Numbered from the stretch's first letter, positions 1 to 6,207 are shown. The stretch: 13,184 bases of DNA from CAWUIO01 sp963922455 (GCA_963922455.1 CAWUIO010000149.1:1-13184); one strand, 5' to 3'. Numbers and translations are program-made. Notes: generated by a model not told the origin, from the letters alone.

Positions 1-120
1 GGTGGGTGTCCCTAAGCCAAGAAATGGGCTGTCTGTGTTAAATTTTTGCAAAAAAGCAAGGAAACTGCTTCCCATCCCATCTTTATATGGTTAGTCCATG
101 GGTGAACCTAATCAAACTGG

Positions 121-546
121 ATGCATATGCTGCTATTTGTACTATTTTTTCAATTTGCCGGATTTTTTATTGGGGAAGCTCCCGACATTACCGGTGACTG
201 GACGTATATCGATGGAGAAATCCGGATGAATGTCTACAAAAATGCTCAAGGACATTACTGTGGTAAAATTACTTGGTTGAAGGAAGGTACCGAAAACCAC
301 CGTATCAAGTACGATATCAAAAATCCGGATAAGCAGCTCCGTACCCGCCCATTAGTTGGCACCCAAATCCTGTATGACTTTCAGTATGATGCCTCATCTA
401 TGCAGTGGAAGCAAGGCCGGATATACCATCCTAAATACGGTAAACGGTTTAGGGGCAAGATGTTCTTAGAAAATACCAATACCCTGGTAATCCGGGGATA
501 TTGGGGCTTTTTCTCAGAAAAAGGGGTATGGTACCGGAACAAATAA
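121..546 (+). CDS. Exported DUF2147 family protein
   Basis: This 141-residue protein begins with a hydrophobic segment (about residues 3-20) that reads as a signal peptide, so it is probably periplasmic or surface exposed. The mature part starts with a DITGDWTY-like stretch and continues with a GKITWL segment and a C-terminal RGYWGFF region; this layout (a GxW start, a short G-K-I-x-W strand, and a late G-Y/F end) is what I know from the DUF2147 family, a small beta-rich domain of unknown biochemical function common in Bacteroidota and Proteobacteria. No catalytic residues can be assigned. The start could be ATG 121 or ATG 127; the second gives a more typical signal peptide, and no ribosome binding site decides between them. 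It is a stand-alone gene: the upstream 120 bases hold no ORF and the next gene is on the opposite strand. Confidence 0.8.
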   Translation: MHMLLFVLFFQFAGFFIGEAPDITGDWTYIDGEIRMNVYKNAQGHYCGKITWLKEGTENHRIKYDIKNPDKQLRTRPLVGTQILYDFQYDASSMQWKQGRIYHPKYGKRFRGKMFLENTNTLVIRGYWGFFSEKGVWYRNK

Positions 547-680
547 GGAAAAAGAAAGAAAAGAGTAGCCCGAGGTAGGGGGGAAGTTTTTCGGCTTGGG
601 TACCTGATGTGACAAAGTGGCTTATTTGGGTGGATGAGCTATTTTTGGTGAAGGCCTTGGGGCCTGTCTCCCGGTTTCCG

Positions 681-809
681 TTGGCTTAGGGATAGAGCGG
701 CCTGTTTGAGCCCGTCGCTGGATGAGCCTTGGCAGGCGAGTAGCGAAAGCCCGACCCGCGGGCACTGTCTGAGCTGAAATGCACTAAACTTTAACCGCGG
801 GGAAGCCCC
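681..809 (+). repeat. Structured intergenic repeat element, copy A
   Basis: Copy A of an element present again at 10218-10350. Block 1 (681-715) matches copy B at 32 of 35 positions and contains GGGATAGAGCGGC. A 21-base variable spacer follows, then block 2 (737-757), identical over 21 bases in both copies with core GCGAAAGCCCGACCC, including a GC-GAAA-GC mini-hairpin. Next is a stem: CCCGCGG (755-761) pairs with CCGCGGG (795-801) around a 33-base loop, and the element closes with GGGGAAGCCCC (799-809). In copy B the stem has different sequence and length yet is still fully paired. The coding strand, if any, is unknown; orientation is given as written. The 3' end runs into the last codons of the minus-strand glycosyltransferase gene. 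From memory the core resembles multi-copy intergenic repeats of Bacteroidota (possibly what Rfam calls Flavo-1); I could not check this. Confidence 0.75.
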
Positions 810-1753
810 TGGCTAAGGGGATGGTTTTTGGAGGGAATTAAGCCTCTTTCTTTATTCATTTTTTTTCGGAGACCCCTATATATTTTATTAAAAACCCAGG
901 TAAGCGGCCAAATATGGCCCCAACGCTTTTTTACGGAATGATAGAAGTTTCTCAAGATCATTTTTATACAATAGGCCCTTGAAAATAATACTAAACGGGG
1001 ATGATAACGGCTAAATTCTAAGGCAACAGCCGTTAAAATTTCTTGCCGGTAGGCTTCGGGGTTTTCCCTCAGTTTTTCCCAAGCTTCGTGTAGGGCCTGG
1101 GCCGTTTCTTTTTTGCGGGAATAGGAGCTAAAGTAGGCGGATGCAATTTTGAACACGGTAAGCGCGGGATACAATTGGGTGCGTACGGAAGCCTTGCTGA
1201 GGCGATTAAAGAACTCCATATCCGGGTTAATTTGCAATTCCATGTAATTTTCGGCCCAGTACCCAGTTTCTTGTAAGAGTTTTTTTCTATGAAACCAAGT
1301 GGAAGGGGGAATAAAATTGGAAGGGTTCCGGCCTATAATAGGCTGGGCCCTGGCCCAAGCCCGGCCATCCGGAAATAAATCGGCAGTCATGGCATAACAA
1401 AAGTCAACTTCTTGGTTTTCACAGAGTTGGTATAAGCATGCCAGGTGCTCAGGATGCCACAGGTCATCGTGCCCGAGGTAAGCAATGTATTTTCCTTGGG
1501 CGCGGCGTAGGCCTTCATTGTTGGGGGCGGGTTGACTGCCCGAGTTTTTAGAAAGGTTAAACCAATGGATTCTTTGCTCTTGAAAGGCCTGGATGACTTC
1601 CTCGGTGTTATCGGTACAGGCATCTCCGATAACCCATATTTCAAAATCTTGATGCGTTTGGGCCAATACACTTTGTAAGGTGTAATGGAGGGTATGGCTA
1701 CTGTTATACGTGGGAATCAATACACTGATTTCTGGCTTATTTTCCTTAGGCAT
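791..1753 (-). CDS. Family 2 glycosyltransferase
   Basis: This 320-residue protein is a GT-A fold glycosyltransferase that probably transfers a sugar from a nucleotide donor onto a growing lipid-linked glycan at the cytoplasmic membrane face. The N-terminal third is diagnostic: ISVLIPTYNSS at residues 9-19, a GDACTDNT segment at 43-50 where D44/D48 sit in the donor-binding position, an NSG...NEG segment near 70-81, and a YLGHDDLWHPEHL segment near 92-104 holding the metal-binding Asp pair D96/D97. There is no convincing transmembrane helix; the C-terminal half is rich in basic and aromatic residues, which suggests peripheral membrane attachment. Its start overlaps the stop of the upstream cupin gene by 8 bases, so it is the last gene of a coupled operon. 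Its final codons (QGLPRG) are read from the structured repeat at 681-809. Donor and acceptor cannot be told from sequence. Confidence 0.88.
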   Translation of the reverse strand: MPKENKPEISVLIPTYNSSHTLHYTLQSVLAQTHQDFEIWVIGDACTDNTEEVIQAFQEQRIHWFNLSKNSGSQPAPNNEGLRRAQGKYIAYLGHDDLWHPEHLACLYQLCENQEVDFCYAMTADLFPDGRAWARAQPIIGRNPSNFIPPSTWFHRKKLLQETGYWAENYMELQINPDMEFFNRLSKASVRTQLYPALTVFKIASAYFSSYSRKKETAQALHEAWEKLRENPEAYRQEILTAVALEFSRYHPRLVLFSRAYCIKMILRNFYHSVKKRWGHIWPLTWVFNKIYRGLRKKMNKERGLIPSKNHPLSQGLPRG

Positions 1754-2276
1754 GCACGGGGTTGAAGGCGTTGATTAAATCTTGGTAAGACGGTAAAGTT
1801 TGGTCCCGGCTTGAAAGCTTTGGGTTTTTATCGGGCCAGTCCAGCTTGAGTGCAGGTTGAAGAAAATGGCAACCTAGTTCGTCATCTAGATTCCAGTATT
1901 CACTTACCGCATAAATGTGTATGCTGGGCTCGATAAAGTAAAAGCCGTGGGCTACGCCGGGAGGAATAATCAATACCTGGGTTTGGGTTTCGTTTAATTC
2001 TACAAAATTACTTTGCTGGAAGCTTGGTGAATCCCGGCGAAGGTCATGTAAGCCAAACAGGGCCCTTCCTTTTACGATAGAAAGGTAATCAAAGTGCACT
2101 TTATGAGCGTGAACCCCCCGTAATACTCCTTTTTGGGACTTGACAGCGTTCCATTGGATGGGACGAAAATCTTCTAACCAGCTTTCCCGAAACAATTCGG
2201 TAAAGGTGCCACGGTCGTCGGTATGATCTTTTAGGGTGTTTAATTGAACACCCTCGGGTAATTTTATTTTATTCAT
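1746..2276 (-). CDS. RmlC-like cupin, sugar nucleotide epimerase/isomerase family
   Basis: A 176-residue cupin of the dTDP-4-dehydrorhamnose 3,5-epimerase (RmlC) superfamily. Visible signatures are an N-terminal DDRGTFTELFR segment (20-30), LRGVHAH (52-58) with the catalytic-type His56, DLRRDSPSF (78-86), IPPGVAHGFYF (104-114) with His110, a Y-x-x-x-x-Y region at 122-127, and the C-terminal LDWP...LSSRD (145-158). The length is close to classical RmlC. However, the lysine usually found a few residues after the RGxH motif (in K-L-V) appears replaced: the aligned stretch reads HFDYLSIVKG. The RGxHAHK wording also recalls the FdtA/WxcM keto-isomerases. I therefore call the superfamily and not the rhamnose enzyme; no rmlA, rmlB or rmlD is nearby. 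Start and stop overlap both neighbours by 8 bases (ATGAATAA upstream, ATGCCTAA downstream), indicating translational coupling in a sugar-modification operon. Confidence 0.8.
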   Translation of the reverse strand: MNKIKLPEGVQLNTLKDHTDDRGTFTELFRESWLEDFRPIQWNAVKSQKGVLRGVHAHKVHFDYLSIVKGRALFGLHDLRRDSPSFQQSNFVELNETQTQVLIIPPGVAHGFYFIEPSIHIYAVSEYWNLDDELGCHFLQPALKLDWPDKNPKLSSRDQTLPSYQDLINAFNPVHA

Positions 2277-3204
2277 CTTGAGCTAGTTTTCTTAATTGCT
2301 CGATGGTTTGGATGATTTGGTAACTCTCATAGACACTACTCTTGGGGGCCGGGCCTTCTGCCTGCACAAAACGTACAAAGGCTTGAATTTCCCGGAAAAG
2401 GGGCATTTCATTTTTAAAAGGAATCAGCTCAGGATCGGCTGGGCTAGCCAAGGGAGCCTTTCCGCTGCGGTACACCTCAATATGTTCTTGATAAGCATCT
2501 TTGAGGACAGCGATACCCTCTTCAAAGTACAAAATGGTTTCACGTTCTACGCTGGGGTTTCGCTCACTGAGCTCAAAAGATACCCAATGTTGCTCACTGG
2601 ATAGGTAGCCACGCATACCTTGAATACCCACTGGCGTTTTATCAAATTGGGCATATTTTGGACTAGGCAAATAGCCAAAAATTTCTAAGACGACCGATAA
2701 ATCGTGGGGGAGGAGGATCCAAGCACAATCCACGTCGGTATGGGGAACTCCCCAGCCATTTCTTCTCAATCGTATGCCTTGTGCTTTGCCTAGGTAATTG
2801 TCTCGGGCCAGTCGGGCCAGTGCTAAAATCCCTTGGTGATAGCGCCATTTATGCATGGTAAACACGAGGTCGGGGACTTCTTGATACAGGCTAAGCGCTT
2901 CGTGGGAAGATAAGCATAAAGGCTTTTCACAAAAGATAGGAACCTGATGATTTTGCTGGAGAATTTGTTGGATTACCGCGTAATGATCGGCTGTTTTTAC
3001 GGCCACAACATAGCCCTGCACATTCGATGGGATTTCGGAATAGTGTTCCACAATATGATCGGCATTTCCCTGCTTTGCGTGCTGTATACTGGCTTCGGAC
3101 CGGCTTAATACAAAGACTTCGCAGTTTAATACTTTTAAGTCGCGTAAGATATGTTTGCCCCATCTCCCACAACCGATCAAGGCTATTTTTGGGTTTTCCT
3201 TCAT
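2269..3204 (-). CDS. Gfo/Idh/MocA family NAD(P)-dependent oxidoreductase
   Basis: Probably oxidises or reduces a sugar or sugar nucleotide with NAD(P). With numbering from the longer possible start at 3222, a Rossmann glycine motif IGCGRWGKH lies at 16-24 close to the N-terminus, the family signature CEKP at 98-101, and a C-terminal domain whose HD pair (H173-D174 in LLPHDLSVVLEIFG) fits the usual catalytic histidine region. The length of about 311 residues is ordinary for the family. I prefer ATG 3204 because it puts the Rossmann strand four residues from the start and avoids overlapping the divergent flippase gene; ATG 3222 would add six residues (MPYLKH) and overlap that gene by seven bases. 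It is the first gene of the minus-strand operon and overlaps the cupin gene by 8 bases. The substrate is unknown; the glycosyltransferase and flippase neighbours suggest a surface-glycan sugar. Confidence 0.85.
   Translation of the reverse strand: MKENPKIALIGCGRWGKHILRDLKVLNCEVFVLSRSEASIQHAKQGNADHIVEHYSEIPSNVQGYVVAVKTADHYAVIQQILQQNHQVPIFCEKPLCLSSHEALSLYQEVPDLVFTMHKWRYHQGILALARLARDNYLGKAQGIRLRRNGWGVPHTDVDCAWILLPHDLSVVLEIFGYLPSPKYAQFDKTPVGIQGMRGYLSSEQHWVSFELSERNPSVERETILYFEEGIAVLKDAYQEHIEVYRSGKAPLASPADPELIPFKNEMPLFREIQAFVRFVQAEGPAPKSSVYESYQIIQTIEQLRKLAQDE
3150..3157 (+). promoter_or_regulatory. Candidate -7 element for the flippase gene
   Basis: TATGTTTG matches the Bacteroidota -7 consensus TAnnTTTG exactly and lies 58 bases before the flippase ATG, inside the opposing oxidoreductase gene. 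A weak -33 candidate (TTTA at 3125-3128) precedes it by 21 bases. A flippase promoter is expected to lie inside that gene because there is almost no intergenic space, but an eight-base match can arise by chance. Confidence 0.3.
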
Positions 3205-3215
3205 ATGTTTAAGGT

Positions 3216-4655
3216 ATGGCATTCAATTTAGTAAAAAAAGGGATCGAAGTAATAGCTGGTAATGTTCTTATTAAAGGGTTTAGTGTAATAAATGTCCTGA
3301 TTTTAAACACTTTTTTGAGCATTTCGGAGTTTGGGATCTTCATGTTGGTGTATACGCTGGTTCACATATTGGCCCAGTTTAGTACTTTATCGCTCCAAAA
3401 TGTGATTTTCAAGAAGGCGGGGGAAGATCGGGAGCAGGCTTCTCAATCGGGTTACTTTGCCAATGTTTTATTCTACGGCATTATGTCTGGGCTGGTCTTC
3501 GGGCTAGCCTTGCATTTCTGCTCGGGGTTGGTAAGTCGACTATTTTTGGATGGTCAATTTGGATCTATTGTATCCATACAAGCTGTGATGTTGGCCTTTA
3601 TGCCCCTGAATAATTTATTAAGGGCTTGGCTAATTGCCTACGAAAAAGTAAGGGGGGCTTTGCTAGCCGAAATGGCCGAAGCGGCCCTACGGAGTGGGGG
3701 GTTATTTTATATGGTGATCACTGCGGGTAGTATGGAAATGACCTCGTATTTATATGGAATTAGCTCCGGGCTATCCATGATCTTGGGTATCGTTTTGGGG
3801 TATGATTTTCTTAGTAGGTTTACTTTTCGTTTTTCTTGGATGATGCAGCGAGACCTTATAGGCTTAGGTAGTTCCTTTTTTATATCATCTCTGGGAGTAA
3901 TCTTAATTTTTAATATAGACCGCTATATGCTGGGCTTACTTTCGGATGCCGAAAATGTGGGCTATTTTATTTTGGCTTCTACTTTGGCCAATTTATTTCT
4001 CTTGATCCATCGTTCATTTGCCCCGCTGTTTAAGCCCTTTGCGGCCCAACTCATACAAGGTAAGGGTTACAGGCATTTACAAAAAACGTACTTTACTTTA
4101 GCTCAGTGGTCGGCAGCACTCAATGGATTTGTCTTTGTCGGAATTAATGTGTTGGGCTTATGGGCTTTGCGTTTTTTTGTAGACGTGGAAGAGGGCATAT
4201 TATTCAAGGATTTATTGTGCTTGCTGTCTTTACACGCTTTGGCATATGTCTGTATGGGCCAAAGTACGGGCCTATTGCAAATGTTAGGAGGATATCGGCA
4301 AGAATTCTTCAATACCCTCAGTTTTGTTTTGCTCAATGTGGTATTAAACCTGTATTTAATCCCCATGTACGGGGCTATTGGGGCCGCTTGGGCCACCTTG
4401 ATATCAGGCGGGATTCGTTTACTAGTACAGGCCTTACAAATAAAACCGCTGACTCATTTTTGGGTACTACATTGGGAGCAGGTCCTGTTATTTGCTTTGC
4501 CCACTTTGAGTGCCTGGTTTATGGCCTATTTTTTCTCACATCCCGTGATACATATTTTAGGCCTTGGAATGTATTTCGTTTTGGTGGCTTATTATGTATT
4601 GTACTCGGGAAGAGTGGCCAATATTTCGGAAACAAGCCCTACCAAGGTAAGCTAG
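3216..4655 (+). CDS. Polysaccharide flippase, Wzx/MATE-like (MOP superfamily)
   Basis: A 479-residue integral membrane protein with about 12-14 hydrophobic helices along its whole length and short polar loops. The N-terminal pattern (KGFSVINVLILNTFLSISE, then FGIFMLVYTLVHI) is the classic opening of polysaccharide biosynthesis proteins: helix 1 followed by the L-S-x-x-E-F-G loop. The mid-region NIDRYMLGLLSDAENVGYF (about residues 233-251) is the equivalent of the 'D+..lg.~~~~~~vG.Y' segment between helices 7 and 8, and the GAIGAAWATLIS segment near 388-399 is typical of late helices. The family flips undecaprenyl-linked oligosaccharide units across the cytoplasmic membrane. It diverges from the sugar-enzyme operon, with 11 bases between the two preferred start codons. 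Its TAG stop overlaps that of the convergent DUF1330 gene in a shared CTAG. The transported glycan cannot be inferred. Confidence 0.88.
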   Translation: MAFNLVKKGIEVIAGNVLIKGFSVINVLILNTFLSISEFGIFMLVYTLVHILAQFSTLSLQNVIFKKAGEDREQASQSGYFANVLFYGIMSGLVFGLALHFCSGLVSRLFLDGQFGSIVSIQAVMLAFMPLNNLLRAWLIAYEKVRGALLAEMAEAALRSGGLFYMVITAGSMEMTSYLYGISSGLSMILGIVLGYDFLSRFTFRFSWMMQRDLIGLGSSFFISSLGVILIFNIDRYMLGLLSDAENVGYFILASTLANLFLLIHRSFAPLFKPFAAQLIQGKGYRHLQKTYFTLAQWSAALNGFVFVGINVLGLWALRFFVDVEEGILFKDLLCLLSLHALAYVCMGQSTGLLQMLGGYRQEFFNTLSFVLLNVVLNLYLIPMYGAIGAAWATLISGGIRLLVQALQIKPLTHFWVLHWEQVLLFALPTLSAWFMAYFFSHPVIHILGLGMYFVLVAYYVLYSGRVANISETSPTKVS

Positions 4656-5038
4656 GGCTTTGAATACAAACAGATCAAACGTGAGTCGGTCAAGGCAAGG
4701 GCCCTTAGTTTGGCTGGGTAGCCCTCGGTGGTAATCATTTCTAAAAAGCTTTCTCTACTGGGGTACTCTACCAAAAGTACTTTATCCCATTCTTGGTTTT
4801 CTGCTGGGCCAATAATCGTGGCTTGATAACTTCCTGAATAAAGCACACGAGCTTTACTTTTTTGAAAATAAGGTAGGGCAGTTTGCATGTACTCTTGGTA
4901 TTGTTCTTTACCGGTTTTTTCACTTCCCTCAACGTGGTCTTTATATTTTATGAGGTTGAGCATTTGGAAAGGCGTTTGAAGGGGGAGCGTAGCAAATTCT
5001 TTAATTTGCTCGATGCTCGCATTAATATATTGTTCCAT
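4652..5038 (-). CDS. DUF1330 family protein
   Basis: A 128-residue soluble protein without signal peptide. The arrangement MLNLIKYK (about 26-33), then a Y-x-x-YM segment, an RVLYSGSY strand, IIGP, EWDKVLLVEYPSRESFLEMI and a C-terminal LTDSRLICLY is characteristic of the DUF1330 branch of the dimeric alpha-beta barrel (ferredoxin-like) proteins. The family resembles small monooxygenase-type or dimeric barrel proteins, but no reaction has been fixed for it as far as I know. It ends in the shared CTAG with the convergent flippase gene and is divergent from the thioesterase gene, with a strong inverted repeat (5079-5098) 41 bases before its start. That placement suggests a locally regulated, single-gene transcript; a redox or stress role would be speculation. 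Confidence 0.8.
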   Translation of the reverse strand: MEQYINASIEQIKEFATLPLQTPFQMLNLIKYKDHVEGSEKTGKEQYQEYMQTALPYFQKSKARVLYSGSYQATIIGPAENQEWDKVLLVEYPSRESFLEMITTEGYPAKLRALALTDSRLICLYSKP

Positions 5039-5078
5039 GTTTGGATTAGTTAAAAAGATAGATTGGAGAAGTGCAGAA

Positions 5079-5098
5079 ATATTTTACTTGTAAAATAT
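5079..5098. promoter_or_regulatory. Perfect inverted repeat, candidate operator
   Basis: ATATTTTAC and GTAAAATAT form exact 9-base arms around a TT spacer, in the 206-base gap between the divergent DUF1330 and thioesterase genes. It is 41-60 bases upstream of the DUF1330 start and about 150 bases before the thioesterase start, so it more likely serves the DUF1330 gene. The compact two-fold symmetry fits a dimeric repressor or activator site (HxlR/MarR/TetR-like spacing), but no regulator gene is nearby. The rest of the gap has no ORF and no exact TAnnTTTG motif. Confidence 0.45.
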
Positions 5099-5244
5099 AC
5101 ATAATTAGTGATTTTCCTAGGCTTAATAGCATTATGTCCGGCAAAATAGTATGCATGCCGTCTTAATCCTGAGACTAGGACTTACTTGGGTGTACAAGAT
5201 TGCCAAAAATTAGCTTCATTTGTGTGAACATCATTATCTAAACT

Positions 5245-6096
5245 ATGGAAACGGTAGAAGAATTACTGGATTTGTTAGAATTAGAGTACCTCGATGACAA
5301 TCTGTACCGGGGGCAAAACTATAAAGCGCCATGGGGCCGTGTATTTGGGGGCCAGGTATTGGCTCAATCGCTTAATGCTGCCCGGCGTACCACGCCCGAA
5401 GGCCGATCTTTACATTCTATGCATGGGTATTTTATTTTGGGAGGAGACCTAAACCACCCTATCATTTACCAAGTCGACTGCATACGTGACGGAAGAAGTT
5501 TTACCACAAGGCGGGTAGTCGCTTATCAAAAAGGCAGAGCTATTTTTAATATGTCGGCCTCGTTTCAAATTGAGGAGGAAGGGCTTAGCCATCAAATCTC
5601 TATGCCTGATATCCCAGGGCCGGAGGAGCTGATTTCGGATGAGGAATGGTATAGGAAGAATAAGGACATCCTGCCGGGCTTTTCGCGCGTAATCGAAAAC
5701 CGGCCTATTGAGTTTAGACCAGTCAAGCACGTAAACCCCATGGATACGAACCCGGAAGAGCCTATTCGACATATTTGGTTGAAAGCCAAGAGTAAACTAC
5801 CCGATGCGCAAAGTATTCACCGGGAAGTAATGGCCTATGCGGCAGATTATAACTTGATGACTACTTCTCTTTTACCCCATAGAGGAAATTTCCGTTGGGA
5901 ACAGATGCAATTGGCCAGTTTGGACCATGCCATGTGGTACTACCAGGATTTTCGCATGGACGAATGGCTTTTATATAGTTTGGATAGTCCGGTTTCTGGT
6001 CATAGCCGGGGATTGGGAAGAGGTAACTTTTTTACCCAAGATGGAAGGCTTGTTGCTGCCGTGGCCCAGGAAGGATTAATCCGGAAACGTTCTTAA
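5245..6096 (+). CDS. tesB: Acyl-CoA thioesterase II (TesB type)
   Basis: Hydrolyses acyl-CoA to free fatty acid and CoA in the cytoplasm. The 283-residue length and double hotdog layout match E. coli TesB (286 residues). N-terminal hotdog: NLYRGQNY...RVFGGQVLAQSL (19-42) and HSMHGYFILGGD (57-68). C-terminal hotdog: HREVMAYAADYNLM (192-205), LASLDHAMWYY (223-233), GLGRGNFFTQDGRLVAAVAQ (256-275). The E. coli catalytic triad D204/T228/Q278 corresponds, with a constant offset of three, to D201, S225 and Q275; the Thr is a Ser here, a conservative change that keeps the hydroxyl. The ATG at 5245 puts MxTVEELLDLLELE at the N-terminus as in the family. It appears to be a single gene. The receptor gene begins 109 bases later on the same strand but has its own promoter-like sequence, so co-transcription is not implied. 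Confidence 0.92.
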   Translation: METVEELLDLLELEYLDDNLYRGQNYKAPWGRVFGGQVLAQSLNAARRTTPEGRSLHSMHGYFILGGDLNHPIIYQVDCIRDGRSFTTRRVVAYQKGRAIFNMSASFQIEEEGLSHQISMPDIPGPEELISDEEWYRKNKDILPGFSRVIENRPIEFRPVKHVNPMDTNPEEPIRHIWLKAKSKLPDAQSIHREVMAYAADYNLMTTSLLPHRGNFRWEQMQLASLDHAMWYYQDFRMDEWLLYSLDSPVSGHSRGLGRGNFFTQDGRLVAAVAQEGLIRKRS

Positions 6097-6120
6097 AGAA
6101 AAGGCAGTAGAAAAATATTA

Positions 6121-6138
6121 TTTTAGACTAGTCTAAAA
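6121..6138. promoter_or_regulatory. 18-bp perfect palindrome, probable repressor operator of the TonB receptor
   Basis: TTTTAGACTAGTCTAAAA reads identically on both strands and lies 68 bases before the receptor start. It covers the -33 to -10 region of the promoter-like TAATTTTG at 6142-6149, a position at which a bound protein would block RNA polymerase. The TTAG...CTAA half sites recall operators of the DtxR/IdeR/MntR family of metal-dependent repressors, and metal-responsive repression is common for outer-membrane receptors. The palindrome and its location are seen; the regulator family is inference. Confidence 0.55.
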
Positions 6139-6141
6139 ATA

Positions 6142-6149
6142 TAATTTTG
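6142..6149 (+). promoter_or_regulatory. -7 promoter element of the TonB receptor gene
   Basis: TAATTTTG matches the Bacteroidota -7 consensus TAnnTTTG and lies three bases after the 18-bp palindrome. Transcription would start near 6154-6158, giving a leader of about 50 bases. No good TTTG -33 box is visible; the palindrome occupies that place. Confidence 0.45.
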
Positions 6150-6183
6150 CTTTGCTAATCTAATATGCTACTTTTACGTAAGT

Positions 6184-6207
6184 ATAGATTAGGGAGGTAA
6201 AATCTAT
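6184..6207 (+). promoter_or_regulatory. Shine-Dalgarno in a hairpin loop at the receptor start
   Basis: AGGGAGG at 6191-6197 is a strong Shine-Dalgarno, 8 bases before ATG 6206, and supports that start. It sits in the 10-base loop of a 7-bp stem, ATAGATT (6184-6190) with AATCTAT (6201-6207), which ties up the first two bases of the start codon. A competing pairing exists: CTAATCTA (6155-6162) is complementary over 8 bases to TAGATTAG (6185-6192). The two structures exclude each other. Both are AT-rich and short, so any control function is tentative. Confidence 0.4.

Noticed and set aside
9..20. Reverse complement of TTGGCTTAGGGA, the left end of the structured repeat
   Set aside because: The match stops after 12 bases, where the conserved TAGAGCGGC should follow; too short to call a copy, though a degenerate copy left of the window cannot be excluded.
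43..54. Palindrome TTTTTGCAAAAA upstream of the DUF2147 gene
   Set aside because: A short homopolymer-based palindrome that arises easily; the nearby TA is at the wrong distance for a TAnnTTTG promoter motif.
569..600. Possible terminator CCCGAG/CTTGGG after the DUF2147 gene
   Set aside because: Six pairs with a G-T wobble, a 20-base loop and no T run after it; another small hairpin, AGGCC/GGCCT at 652-665, is equally unconvincing as a terminator.
1387..1671. Open frame on the same strand within the glycosyltransferase gene
   Set aside because: It is an out-of-frame shadow of the conserved N-terminal catalytic region.
4160..4663. Long plus-strand open frame of 167 codons inside the flippase gene
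   Set aside because: It overlaps the flippase in another frame, lacks family features, and the flippase frame shows clear membrane helices and motifs.
6174..6181. TTACGTAA upstream of the receptor and again at 13008-13015 upstream of the kinase
   Set aside because: An eight-base palindrome at different distances from the two starts, with no shared flanks beyond one base; not enough for a common regulator.
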